The position numbers and the translations under genes were made by a program. Under the pieces are notes generated by a model. The model was not told the origin of the DNA. It saw only the letters and a list, made by a program, of their open reading frames with translations, and made no database searches. 36,825 nt of DNA from contig PWZT01000091.1 in the NCBI GenBank assembly GCA_003567315.1, positions 1-36,825 of the forward strand, written 5' to 3'. Shown here one piece after another: positions 8,642 to 17,013 of the stretch. Within the stretch, counting starts at the first letter, position 1; each line of letters opens with the position of its first letter. This DNA comes from Paracoccaceae bacterium (lineage in GTDB: Bacteria; Pseudomonadota; Alphaproteobacteria; Rhodobacterales; Rhodobacteraceae).

Positions 8642-9562
8642 ATGAGTTCTGACATCCGCCTTGCCTTTTCACACCCGCAAGCCCGCGCCGAAGCCTCGGC
8701 CCCGGCCGACCCGCGTGACCGCATCAGCGTGCGCGATCACGTCGTCGAAGTGGAGATCGGGGCGTTTCAGGCCGAGCGCGGGCATCGTCAGCGCGTCCGC
8801 TTCAATGTCGTGGTCGAAGTCCGCCCGCATCCGGCCCCGCTTGAGGATGATGTGGATCGCATCCTTTCCTACGACCGGATTACCGAAGCCATCGCGCTGG
8901 AACTCGCGGCCGAGCGCCTGAACCTGCTGGAAACGCTGGCCGAACGCATTGCCGAGCGTATCCTGCATGAGCCGCAAGCGATGCGTGCCTTCGTGCGGGT
9001 CGAGAAGCTGGATCGCGGCCCGGGCGCATTGGGTGTCGAGATCGTGCGCACCCGCGCCGCCCAGCCTTTGCGCGCCATGAATGAGTCAGGCGAAGAGACG
9101 GCCGTGCATCCGCTGATCGTCTATCTCGACAATGCTCTGATCGACGCGCCGGATCTTGCTGCGCGTCTGGACGCATTGCTGCTCGAGGGGCTCCCCGTCA
9201 TCCTGTGCGTGGGCATGCCGCCCGACCCGGTGGCTGAGACCGGGCATCGCGCTGTGCAGCGCCGGATTGACCTGCTGGCCATTGAGCAGAATGCCTGGCG
9301 GCTTGCGGCGCGCGATCCGCGCTGCGTCGTGGTGGCCAGCCGGACCGAGATCGACTGGGCCATGAAACAAGGGCAGATGATCGTCTGGGCGCCCTCGAAG
9401 CTCGTGCTCGATTCGACTGACAGCCCGGATGCCCCCGCACGCGACGGTGTCGCTTTGGCGCTCTGGCTGGCCGAGCATGTCGCAGCCGCCCGGATGCTGC
9501 TGCCTGAAGGGATCGCCGCCCCGCCGGGCAGCCATGTGCCGCAGGCCAGCCTGCCGCGCTGA
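8642..9562 (+). CDS. folB: dihydroneopterin aldolase with C-terminal extension
   Basis: Folate pathway enzyme converting 7,8-dihydroneopterin to 6-hydroxymethyl-7,8-dihydropterin and glycolaldehyde. Residues about 27-140 are the FolB fold: DRISVRDHVVEVEIGAFQAERGHRQRVRF, SYDRI, and LLETLAERIAERIL. The protein is 306 residues, much longer than a classical FolB (about 120). The extra C-terminal half (HPLIVYLDNALIDAPDLAARLDALL onward) has no domain I recognise; it may be a nucleotide-fold-like regulatory part. The ATG at 8642 is chosen over the in-frame start at 8588 because the N-terminus MSSDIRLAFSHPQARAEA resembles relatives and the upstream codons cross the hairpin. It heads the group folB-folP-glmM. 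Confidence 0.9.
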   Translation: MSSDIRLAFSHPQARAEASAPADPRDRISVRDHVVEVEIGAFQAERGHRQRVRFNVVVEVRPHPAPLEDDVDRILSYDRITEAIALELAAERLNLLETLAERIAERILHEPQAMRAFVRVEKLDRGPGALGVEIVRTRAAQPLRAMNESGEETAVHPLIVYLDNALIDAPDLAARLDALLLEGLPVILCVGMPPDPVAETGHRAVQRRIDLLAIEQNAWRLAARDPRCVVVASRTEIDWAMKQGQMIVWAPSKLVLDSTDSPDAPARDGVALALWLAEHVAAARMLLPEGIAAPPGSHVPQASLPR

Positions 9563-9600
9563 GGCTTGCAAGCGCGAGCGTGTTTCGGCAAAGAGCGCGG

Positions 9601-10617
9601 ATGATCTACCGCCTGCCTCTCCTGCTCCCCGCTGCACAGGCCGCGCCTGACATGCCCGCCCTGCGCGGGCAGCGCGCCTTGCGTATCGCTGCCATTCAGG
9701 AACTCTCCCGTGACGCGCCGCCCCGCGTCAGACCCTTCGATCCTGCGCAGGACGCCGACCTGACCGCGCCCTTGCAGCCGCTTTGCGGGCTTGGGCTTGA
9801 GCGGCCTTTGATCATGGGCATCCTGAATGTCACCCCCGACAGTTTTTCGGATGGCGGCAAATTCGCGTCGTCAGAGCACGCCTTCGCGCAGGCGCGCGCG
9901 ATGGTCGAGGCAGGCGCGGCGATCATCGATATCGGGGGCGAATCCACGCGCCCCGGTGCTCAGGAAGTGCCCATCGCCGAGGAAATCGCGCGCACCGCGC
10001 CGCTGATCCGCGCCTTGCGCGACGAAGGCATCACCACGCCCATCTCGATCGACACGCGCAAGGCGGCGGTCGCGGCCGCCGCCTTGGAGGCCGGGGCAGA
10101 CTTCGTGAATGATGTGTCAGCTCTGACATGGGATCGTGAGCTGGCGCAGGTGGTGGCCGAGGCGGGTGTTCCACTCTGCCTGATGCATGCGCAAGGCACC
10201 CCCCAGACCATGCAGAAAAATCCGCAATATGATGACGTTAGACTCGATGTGCGCGACTGGCTGGAGGTGGCGATTGGCCGCGCGGAGGCTGCCGGGATCG
10301 ATCGTGCGAGGCTGATCGTTGATCCCGGAATAGGCTTTGGCAAGACCTTGGCGCATAATCTCGCACTCCTTACCCATCTGGGGCTCGCGCATGAGACAGG
10401 CTGTGCTATTCTGCTCGGAGCATCGCGTAAGCGCTTCATTGGTACGCTGAGCGGGGTTGAAGAGGCGGGTGCGCGAATGGCAGGCTCGCTTGCCGTGGCG
10501 CTGCATGGCGCGGCGCAGGGCGCGCAGATCCTGCGCGTCCATGATGTGGAAGAAACCAGACAGGCGCTCGCAGTTTGGCAGGCGCTCAATGAAGCGGACA
10601 ATGGGGGGCCGGGATGA
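9601..10617 (+). CDS. folP: dihydropteroate synthase
   Basis: Condenses 6-hydroxymethyl-dihydropterin pyrophosphate with p-aminobenzoate to dihydropteroate; this is the sulfonamide target. It has 338 residues as a TIM barrel preceded by about 70 extra residues. Signatures: [67 protein letters not shown] and [11 protein letters not shown]. The ATG at 9601 is preferred over the in-frame upstream start at 9580, giving a short spacer after folB. The end overlaps the glmM start as ATGA, so the two are probably translationally coupled. Confidence 0.96.
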   Translation: MIYRLPLLLPAAQAAPDMPALRGQRALRIAAIQELSRDAPPRVRPFDPAQDADLTAPLQPLCGLGLERPLIMGILNVTPDSFSDGGKFASSEHAFAQARAMVEAGAAIIDIGGESTRPGAQEVPIAEEIARTAPLIRALRDEGITTPISIDTRKAAVAAAALEAGADFVNDVSALTWDRELAQVVAEAGVPLCLMHAQGTPQTMQKNPQYDDVRLDVRDWLEVAIGRAEAAGIDRARLIVDPGIGFGKTLAHNLALLTHLGLAHETGCAILLGASRKRFIGTLSGVEEAGARMAGSLAVALHGAAQGAQILRVHDVEETRQALAVWQALNEADNGGPG

Positions 10618-11957
10618 CTCGCAAGCTATTCGGCACAGACGGTGTGCGCGGGACCGCGAACTGCTATCCGATGACCGCCGAGATGGCGCTGAAGCTCGGC
10701 GCGGCTGCCGGGCGTCATTTCCGGCGCGATGGCAGCAATGGCCACCGCGTGGTGATCGGCAAGGATACGCGACTGTCGGGTTACATGATCGAAACCGCGC
10801 TGACGGCAGGGCTCACCAGTACCGGCATGAATGTGCTGCTGCTCGGGCCTGTGCCCACGCCAGCGGTGGGCTTTCTCACCCGCTCGATGCGGGCTGACAT
10901 GGGCATCATGATCTCGGCCAGCCACAATGCGCATCAGGATAACGGGATCAAGTTTTTCGGGCCCGATGGCTTCAAGCTCTCGGATGATGACGAGGCCGCT
11001 ATCGAGAAAATCCTCGAGGGCGACATCGCGCTCGCGCAACCGGCCAATATCGGGCGGGCAAAGCGGATCGAGGATGCCAGCGGGCGCTATGTGGAATACG
11101 CCAAGACGACGCTTGCGCGCGGCACGCAGCTCAACGGGCTGCGCATTGTCCTCGATTGTGCGAACGGCGCGGCGCATCGCGTGGCGCCGCAGCTCCTGTG
11201 GGAGCTGGGTGCGGATGTGATCTCCATCGGCACGAACCCCAACGGGCTCAACATCAATCTCGATTGCGGATCGACATATCCGCGCGCATGTGCCGCCAAG
11301 GTGCTCGAGACCGGGGCCGATCTGGGCATCACGCTTGATGGCGATGCCGACCGCGTGATCCTGATCGACGAACGCGGCCAGATCGCTGATGGCGATCAGA
11401 TCATGGCGCTGTTCGCACGCCGCTGGGCCGAGGCGGAGCGGCTGCGCGACGGGGTGCTGGTGGCAACTGTCATGTCCAATCTGGGGCTTGAGCATTTCCT
11501 GCACGGGCATGGGCTGCGCATGGAGCGCACCTCGGTCGGCGACCGTTATGTGGTCGAGCGGATGCGGCAGGGCGGCTGGAACCTCGGCGGCGAGCAATCG
11601 GGCCATATCGTGATGACCGATTATGCCACGACGGGCGACGGGCTCATCGCGGCGCTGCAGTTTCTCGCGGCGATGGTGGAGACTGGTAGGCCCGCCTCGA
11701 TGCTGGCGCGCAATTTCGAGCCTGTGCCGCAGCTTCTGAAAAACCTCCGCTACGCGCCGGGGGTCGATCTTCTGTCCAAGGCTGAAGTGCAGGCAGCGAT
11801 CGAGGATGGCAAGGCGCGGCTCAATGGGCGCGGGCGGCTTCTTATCCGCAAATCGGGCACCGAGCCTTTGGTGCGGGTGATGGCCGAATGTGAGGATGAG
11901 GGGCTTCTGGCGGAAGTCGTGAACGGCATCATCGCCGAAATGGAAGCCGTCGCCTGA
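10614..11957 (+). CDS. glmM: phosphoglucosamine mutase
   Basis: Interconverts glucosamine-6-phosphate and glucosamine-1-phosphate for UDP-GlcNAc and hence peptidoglycan and LPS. It has 447 residues, the normal length. The active-site phosphoserine loop is [16 protein letters not shown] with Ser103. The metal loop is LDGDADRVI, the sugar-binding loop GGEQSGHIV, and the C-terminal phosphate site [12 protein letters not shown]. The N-terminus [13 protein letters not shown] is diagnostic. It overlaps folP by four bases (ATGA). The gene to the right is convergent, with 42 bases between stops and no clear terminator. Confidence 0.98.
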   Translation: MTRKLFGTDGVRGTANCYPMTAEMALKLGAAAGRHFRRDGSNGHRVVIGKDTRLSGYMIETALTAGLTSTGMNVLLLGPVPTPAVGFLTRSMRADMGIMISASHNAHQDNGIKFFGPDGFKLSDDDEAAIEKILEGDIALAQPANIGRAKRIEDASGRYVEYAKTTLARGTQLNGLRIVLDCANGAAHRVAPQLLWELGADVISIGTNPNGLNINLDCGSTYPRACAAKVLETGADLGITLDGDADRVILIDERGQIADGDQIMALFARRWAEAERLRDGVLVATVMSNLGLEHFLHGHGLRMERTSVGDRYVVERMRQGGWNLGGEQSGHIVMTDYATTGDGLIAALQFLAAMVETGRPASMLARNFEPVPQLLKNLRYAPGVDLLSKAEVQAAIEDGKARLNGRGRLLIRKSGTEPLVRVMAECEDEGLLAEVVNGIIAEMEAVA

Positions 11958-11999
11958 GTGCGGCACCGCGCCCGGCTGGGGACGCGATGCCGTTCTGCT

Positions 12000-13415
12000 T
12001 CAATTCTTCTGGCGCAACCCGCCGCCATGCCCGTGCATCCCACCCGAGACTTCCTCAGTCGCCTCTCCAGCGAGCTCCCTGGGCAGGATGAGATTGAGCA
12101 CGATGGCGATGGCAGCTGCTGGCAGGATGCCCGAGGTCAGGAGCACGCGCGGCGTGTCGGGCAGGTGCTGCAGGGCCGTGGGTTCAAGTTGCAGACCAAG
12201 CCCCAGTGAGAGCGCAATCGCGAAGATCACCATGTTGCGCCGGTTCCAATGCACATCCGAGAGCATCGAGATACCTGCAGCGACGACCATGCCGAACATC
12301 ACGATTACACCGCCGCCCAGCACTTCGATGGGCACTGTCGAGATTACTGCGCCGACCTTGGGGAAAAGCCCCGCGAGGATCAGAAAGATCGCGCCGATGG
12401 TCACCACATGGCGGCTCATCACGCCGGTCATGGCGATCAGCCCGACATTCTGGCTGAAGCTCGTGTTGGGTAGCGCACCGAAAAGGCCCGAGACTGCCGT
12501 ACCCAGCCCATCGGCATAGGTCGCGCCCTCGATCTCGCGCTCGCTGGCCTCGCGGCCGGCACCGCCCTTGGTGATGCCCGAGACATCTCCCACTGTCTCG
12601 ACCGCTGAGACGAAGGTCATGGCGCAGAAGGCGATGATTGCGGCTGCCGTGAATTCGAGCCCGAAATGCAGCGGGTTGGGCAAGGCGAATGGCGCGGCTG
12701 TGCCAACGGCCCCGAGATCGACCATGCCCATCGCGAAGGCCACGACATAGCCTACGACCAGCCCGATCAGCACCGCCGAGACCGAGAGCATCCCGCGCGC
12801 ATAGAATTTCAGACCCAGCGTTACAAGGATCACCACCAGCGCCACCGACCAGCTTTGCAGATTGCCGAATTGATCGGTTCCCATGGCGGGCACGCCGCCC
12901 GCGGCATATTGCACCCCGACCTGCACCAGCGCGAGGCCGATCATGGTCACCACAAGCCCTGTCACCAGCGGTGGCAGCGCAAAACGGATGCGCCCGATGA
13001 TGAGCCCAAGCGAGGCGTGAAAGAGCCCGCCCACGAGAATGCCGCCCATCACGGCGGCCATGGCATCGACACCCTTACCGGCGACCAGCGGGATCATGAT
13101 CGGGATGAAGGCGAAGGATGTGCCTTGAACGATGGGCAGCCGCGCGCCCACAGGGCCGAAGGTGATGGTCTGCAGGAGCGTCGCTGCGCCTGCAAAGAAC
13201 ATCGACATCTGCAGCATGTAGATCAGGTTCGGGAAATCGGGTGAGCCCGAGCCAAACCCGAACCCCGCTGCCCCCGCCACGATAATCGCGGGCGTTACAT
13301 TCGATACGAACATGGCCAGCACGTGCTGCACGCCAAGCGGGATCGCCTTGTAGATGGGTGGCGTGTAATCTGGGTCGCGAAGTTGCGCGGGGGTTCCAAG
13401 GGTTGTATCGGCCAA
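12000..13415 (-). CDS. NCS2-family urate/xanthine permease, TTG start
   Basis: Polytopic inner-membrane purine transporter of the nucleobase:cation symporter-2 family, 471 residues with roughly 12-14 hydrophobic segments. Family hallmarks: GLQHVLAMF-like GVQHVLAMF near the start, LPIVQGTSFAF, ETVGDVSGI, PNTSFSQNVGLIAMTGV, and the late segment MLSDVHWNRRN. The open frame extends to 13436, but the TTG at 13415 is preceded by GGAGG with a seven-base spacer, which fixes the start. The gene is last in the minus-strand series puuE-uraD, allA, permease, so urate (or xanthine) import is the likely role. The precise substrate cannot be told from the sequence. Confidence 0.93.
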   Translation of the reverse strand: MADTTLGTPAQLRDPDYTPPIYKAIPLGVQHVLAMFVSNVTPAIIVAGAAGFGFGSGSPDFPNLIYMLQMSMFFAGAATLLQTITFGPVGARLPIVQGTSFAFIPIMIPLVAGKGVDAMAAVMGGILVGGLFHASLGLIIGRIRFALPPLVTGLVVTMIGLALVQVGVQYAAGGVPAMGTDQFGNLQSWSVALVVILVTLGLKFYARGMLSVSAVLIGLVVGYVVAFAMGMVDLGAVGTAAPFALPNPLHFGLEFTAAAIIAFCAMTFVSAVETVGDVSGITKGGAGREASEREIEGATYADGLGTAVSGLFGALPNTSFSQNVGLIAMTGVMSRHVVTIGAIFLILAGLFPKVGAVISTVPIEVLGGGVIVMFGMVVAAGISMLSDVHWNRRNMVIFAIALSLGLGLQLEPTALQHLPDTPRVLLTSGILPAAAIAIVLNLILPRELAGEATEEVSGGMHGHGGGLRQKN

Positions 13416-13499
13416 GTTCAGTCCTCCTTCAGACAAGCGGGAGCAAGCGCCCAGAGGCGGGATGCGCTCATGGTGCCAGAGTTGCGCGGGGTGTCCTCC

Positions 13500-13991
13500 T
13501 CACACCGGGCCGCGCACCTCCCACGGGGTTGAAAACCAGTATTCCTCGAGGTTCGGTGTTGCCCCGATGCGGTCGATCACAGCAAAACGGCCCGGATGGC
13601 TGAGAGGCGTGAGAACCCCATGCCAGATATTGCGATGAAAATTGATGCCTTGCGCGCCATTCGTAACGAAAGCTTGCGGGGTATCGGGGATTCCGCTCAG
13701 ATCTTGCGCAACGATGACCAGAAATGGCTGTTCATGCATCGGAATGAAAGCCTGGCTGCCCTCCGGATGCCGCTCGACCAAATCCAGCCGGTAGGGCAGG
13801 GCGCGGGGCTGGGCGTCGAAGAGTGAGATGCCAGCACGCCCCCCGGGGTCGAAATCGAGCCGCGCGCGGTCATGGAAGCGCCCGCACAGGCCCTGATTGA
13901 TCAGCTTGTCCGGCGCGCCTGCGACCTCCAGCACATCGCCGAAGGGGGCGAAGGATCGTGCGGTCAGGGGGCTGGTGGTGATCGCGAGCAT
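13500..13991 (-). CDS. allA: ureidoglycolate lyase
   Basis: Splits (S)-ureidoglycolate into glyoxylate and urea, the last step of the allantoin route. It has 163 residues, the normal length. Visible family motifs: LTARSFAPFGDVLE near the start, MHEQPFLVIVA (MERH-like site), GAQGINFHRNIWHGVLTPL with its conserved histidines, and the end FAVIDRIG. It lies 60 bases downstream of the PuuE-UraD gene and 84 bases upstream of the permease start, all on the minus strand. The 60-base gap holds a copy of the dispersed 22-base repeat. Allantoate amidohydrolase, which would make its substrate, is not in the window. Confidence 0.95.
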   Translation of the reverse strand: MLAITTSPLTARSFAPFGDVLEVAGAPDKLINQGLCGRFHDRARLDFDPGGRAGISLFDAQPRALPYRLDLVERHPEGSQAFIPMHEQPFLVIVAQDLSGIPDTPQAFVTNGAQGINFHRNIWHGVLTPLSHPGRFAVIDRIGATPNLEEYWFSTPWEVRGPV

Positions 13992-14026
13992 TTGCGGTGC
14001 CTTCGGCTGTGGCGAGGGGGTGTGTT

Positions 14027-14048
14027 GAGTATTTCTGGCAAGATGAAG
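14027..14048 (+). repeat. dispersed intergenic repeat, copy 1
   Basis: A 22-base element beginning GAGTATTTCTGG and ending AAGATGAAG, lying in the gap between allA and puuE-uraD. Copy 2 at 18245-18266 is its exact reverse complement; copy 3 at 32698-32720 is a 23-base variant. Read along the gene, it starts within a few bases of the puuE-uraD stop. Confidence 0.8.
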
Positions 14049-14051
14049 CCG

Positions 14052-15467
14052 CTAGGGGAGCATGTCCTTCAGCCGCAATTCGGCGATCCGCTCTACCTGC
14101 GCGCAGGCGGTCGCGAATTCGGTGGCGCTGTCATTGTCGATGCGGGTCTGGAAAGCGGCGAGGATCGACGCCTTGGTATTGTCGCGCACGGCAATGATGA
14201 AGGGAAAGCCGTGCTTTTCCACATAGGCGGAATTGAGTTGCTGGAAGCGGGTACGTTCGTCATCGGTGAGCGCATCGAGCCCGGCGCTGGCCTGTTCTTG
14301 TGTTGATTCCGCCGTAAGGCGTTTGGCAGCGGCGAGTTTTCCGGCGAGATCAGGATGCGCGCGCAAAACGCCCATGCGTTCGTCATGGCTGGCGCTGCGA
14401 AAGGCACGGGCAAGGGCATTGGCAAGCCCGGTCGCACTGTCATGGGCGGGGCCAAGCTCAAGCGCATGGGCGCGCTCGGCGACCCATGGCGAATGCTCGT
14501 AAATGCCACCGAAGCGCGCGACGAAACGCGCGCGATCCATGGTCGAGGGACGCTCGCGGCGCTTATGCGGTTGGGTCGCGGCCCAGTGGCGGGCGATGTC
14601 GATGCGGCGGGCGAACCACACACCCTCATGCGCTTGCGCGTGATCGAGAAAGCGCATCAGACCCGCGAGCTTGCCCGGCCGCCCGATCAGACGGCAATGC
14701 AGCCCGATGGAAAGCATTTTCGGCGCCCCTGCCTCTCCCTCGGCATAGAGCACATCGAAGGCGTCCTTGAGATAGCTCTCGAAATCGCCCCCTGTCACCC
14801 AGCCTGGGGCTGTCGCGAAGCGCATGTCATTGGCCTCGAGCGTATAGGGCAGGATGAGTTGGTCGCGGTCGCCGAATTCCATCCAATGCGGAAGATCATC
14901 ATCATAGGTGTCGGAAATCCAGTCGAACTGGCCTGTCTCGGCGGCAAGGCGTACCGTGTTTGTCGAGCAGCGGCCGGTATACCAGCCCTGCGGCGGCGTG
15001 CCGACAACCTCGGTATGCAAACGGATCGCCTCGGCAATTGCCGCGCGTTCCTCGGCCTCGGGCATGTCGCGATGCTCGACCCATTTCAGCCCGTGACTCG
15101 CGATCTCCCAGTCGGCCTGCTTCATCGCGGCGACCTGTTCAGGATTGCGGGCGAGCGCCGTGGCCACGCCATAGATCGTGACGGGAAGACCGCGCGCGGT
15201 GAACAGCCGGTGCAGCCGCCAGAACCCGGCGCGTGCGCCATAGTCATAGATCGATTCCATGTTCCAGTGGCGCTGCCCGGGCCAGGGCGCGGCGCCGGGA
15301 ATGTCGGAGAGGAACGCTTCCGAGGCCGCATCGCCATGCAGAAGGCAATTCTCGCCGCCCTCCTCGTAATTCAGCACCAGCGAGATTGCGATTTTCGCAC
15401 CGCCCGGCCAGGCGGCATCGGGTGGGGTCGCGCCATAGCCGGTCATGTTGCGTGGGTAGCGTTGCAA
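14052..15467 (-). CDS. puuE: fused allantoinase (PuuE) and OHCU decarboxylase (UraD), TTG start
   Basis: A 471-residue fusion of two urate-pathway enzymes. Residues about 1-300 are the polysaccharide-deacetylase-like, metal-independent allantoinase: RYPRNMTGYG at the start, NYEEGGENC, EIASHGLKWVEH, GWYTGRCSTNT and SIGLHCRLIGRPGK. Residues about 310-471 are the OHCU decarboxylase domain: FVARFGGIYEHSPWVAERA, RAHPDLAGKLA, LTDDERTRFQQLNSAYVEKHGFPFIIAVR. Together they turn OHCU into (S)-allantoin and then allantoate. The frame is open to 15560, but the TTG at 15467 has GGAGG six bases upstream and gives the canonical N-terminus. It is divergent from uraH across 163 bases. Confidence 0.94.
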   Translation of the reverse strand: MQRYPRNMTGYGATPPDAAWPGGAKIAISLVLNYEEGGENCLLHGDAASEAFLSDIPGAAPWPGQRHWNMESIYDYGARAGFWRLHRLFTARGLPVTIYGVATALARNPEQVAAMKQADWEIASHGLKWVEHRDMPEAEERAAIAEAIRLHTEVVGTPPQGWYTGRCSTNTVRLAAETGQFDWISDTYDDDLPHWMEFGDRDQLILPYTLEANDMRFATAPGWVTGGDFESYLKDAFDVLYAEGEAGAPKMLSIGLHCRLIGRPGKLAGLMRFLDHAQAHEGVWFARRIDIARHWAATQPHKRRERPSTMDRARFVARFGGIYEHSPWVAERAHALELGPAHDSATGLANALARAFRSASHDERMGVLRAHPDLAGKLAAAKRLTAESTQEQASAGLDALTDDERTRFQQLNSAYVEKHGFPFIIAVRDNTKASILAAFQTRIDNDSATEFATACAQVERIAELRLKDMLP

Positions 15468-15630
15468 GTGGCACCTCCGGAGATCATCTCGATTATGTGA
15501 TAAAGCAGAATAATCATTTCCGCTTTCTTTGATTTTTTGAAAGACCTGAACACGGTGCATCGCGCGTCAGGCTGGAAAAGCTGTAATTTGCGCGGCAATA
15601 TCGGGCAAACCCATGCGTTTGGAGGCCGAA

Positions 15631-15987
15631 ATGGCAGGATTTCTGACGACCCATGTTCTCGATACCGCGCGCGGCCTGCCTGCTGCGGGCCTTCATGTCA
15701 CGCTTTACCGGCTGGAGGGGCGCGCGCGCGAGGAACTGGCGCGCACGGTGACGAATGACGATGGACGCACCGACAGCCCGATCCTGCCGCAGGCGGAGTT
15801 TGCGCCCGGGCAGTATGAGCTGGTCTTTGCAGCGGGTGAGTATCTGCGCGCGACAGGGCAGGCAGGCGCGGAGCCGCTCTTTCTCGATGAGGTGCCGATC
15901 CGCTTCGGGATCAATGACGCGGAGAGCCATTATCATGTGCCGCTCTTGCTCTCGCCTTTCGGTTTCTCCACCTATCGCGGGAGCTGA
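15631..15987 (+). CDS. uraH: 5-hydroxyisourate hydrolase
   Basis: Transthyretin-like enzyme hydrolysing 5-hydroxyisourate to OHCU, between PuuD and UraD in the route. It has 118 residues, the family length. The N-terminal signature LTTHVLDTARGLPA and the C-terminal YHVPLLLSPFGFSTYRGS (YRGS tetrapeptide) are both present and carry the active-site residues. An upstream in-frame ATG at 15613 exists, but the ATG at 15631 has GGAGG five bases before it and the expected N-terminus. It is transcribed away from puuE-uraD; its 3' end overlaps the convergent LysR gene by 16 bases. Confidence 0.96.
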   Translation: MAGFLTTHVLDTARGLPAAGLHVTLYRLEGRAREELARTVTNDDGRTDSPILPQAEFAPGQYELVFAAGEYLRATGQAGAEPLFLDEVPIRFGINDAESHYHVPLLLSPFGFSTYRGS

Positions 15988-16907
15988 GCGAGGCTTGCCT
16001 CCGCCTGCGCGAGTGCCGCGCGGATCCTTGTGGCGATGAAATCGGTGAAGATCGTGACCTTCGGGTCGCGCAGCCGCCTGTGCGGGGTGAGGGCCGCGAG
16101 CGTCACTGGCAACGGTGGCGTGGCCTCGGCCACAGGCACCAGCGCGCCGCTGAGAAGATGCTCCGCCACCTCGAAGACCGGTTTCATCACGATCCCGCGC
16201 CCGTCGAGCGCCCAGCCTGTCAGAACATCACCATCATCCGACTCAAAAGGCCCCGCGATCTTGAACCTCTGCGGCCCGTCCGGCGTCTGCAGCCGCCACT
16301 GAAACTCGCGCGCCCCGGGATAGCGCAGGTTGAGACAATCATGGCCGTCGTGCAAGAGCGCCGCGCCATCGCCGGGCTTTCCGCGCCGAGCGATATAGGA
16401 AGGGGCAGCGCAGAGCAGGCGCGGGCATTCGGCGATCACGCGCATCTTGAGCGCAGAGTCCTCCAGCGGGCCAAGATGAAACGCCAGATCCAGCCCTTCG
16501 CCCGTAACATCTATATTTCGATCCGACAGCCGCAGGCGTAGCTCGATCTCGGGGTTTTCATCCTTGAAGATGGGCACATGCGGCGCGATCAGCCGTCGCC
16601 CGATGCCCAGAGGAGCTGCAACGAACAGCGTCCCGCGCGGCTGCGCGGTCGCATGGGTCAGCGCGCCTTCGGCCTCGGCAATCGCATCGAGGATTTTTAG
16701 CGCGCCCTCATAGAATAGCTGCCCGTTCGAGGTCGGTTTGAGCGAGCGCGTGGTGCGGTTGAACAGCCGCACGCCCAGATGCTTTTCCAACTCCGCCACC
16801 CGCGCCGAGGTCACCGCGGGCGAGGTGCGCTGATCGCGTGCGGCCGCCGACATGCTGCCCAATTCATAGACACGCACGAACATCTGGACATTGTTGAGAT
16901 AAGCCAT
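15972..16907 (-). CDS. LysR-family regulator, probably of urate catabolism
   Basis: A 311-residue LysR-type regulator. The N-terminal winged helix-turn-helix (about residues 1-60) contains GSMSAAARDQRTSPAVTSAR and HLGVRLFNRTTR. The co-inducer-binding domain runs from about 90 to 300, with the DLAFHLG stretch typical of the family. It lies between uraH and puuD and is divergent from puuD, the usual arrangement for a LysR protein that controls its neighbour. A palindrome in the shared 106-base control region is a candidate operator. Its ligand is inferred from context to be urate or another purine-pathway intermediate; nothing in the sequence proves it. Confidence 0.92.
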   Translation of the reverse strand: MAYLNNVQMFVRVYELGSMSAAARDQRTSPAVTSARVAELEKHLGVRLFNRTTRSLKPTSNGQLFYEGALKILDAIAEAEGALTHATAQPRGTLFVAAPLGIGRRLIAPHVPIFKDENPEIELRLRLSDRNIDVTGEGLDLAFHLGPLEDSALKMRVIAECPRLLCAAPSYIARRGKPGDGAALLHDGHDCLNLRYPGAREFQWRLQTPDGPQRFKIAGPFESDDGDVLTGWALDGRGIVMKPVFEVAEHLLSGALVPVAEATPPLPVTLAALTPHRRLRDPKVTIFTDFIATRIRAALAQAEASLAQLPR

Positions 16908-16943
16908 GGCGATTTTCAGGGTGATTTTGAAAGTGCTGGGTGT

Positions 16944-16980
16944 TTTCTGGAATTAACAGAAAGCGGTGTAGCGGTATAGG
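16944..16980 (+). promoter_or_regulatory. puuD promoter with overlapping palindromic operator
   Basis: TTTCTG (16944-16949) and CAGAAA (16957-16962) form a perfect inverted repeat with a seven-base AT-rich spacer. A promoter-like pair, TTAACA (16953-16958) and TATAGG (16975-16980) with 16 bases between, overlaps its right half. It lies in the LysR/puuD divergent region, so it is a candidate LysR site. A ribosome-binding site AAAGGA (17001-17006) precedes puuD by seven bases. Confidence 0.5.
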
Positions 16981-17013
16981 GTCAGCCGACACCCGAATGG
17001 AAAGGATGCGCAT

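Noticed and set aside
10626..11966. A 446-codon open frame on the minus strand
   Set aside because: Exact antisense shadow of glmM.
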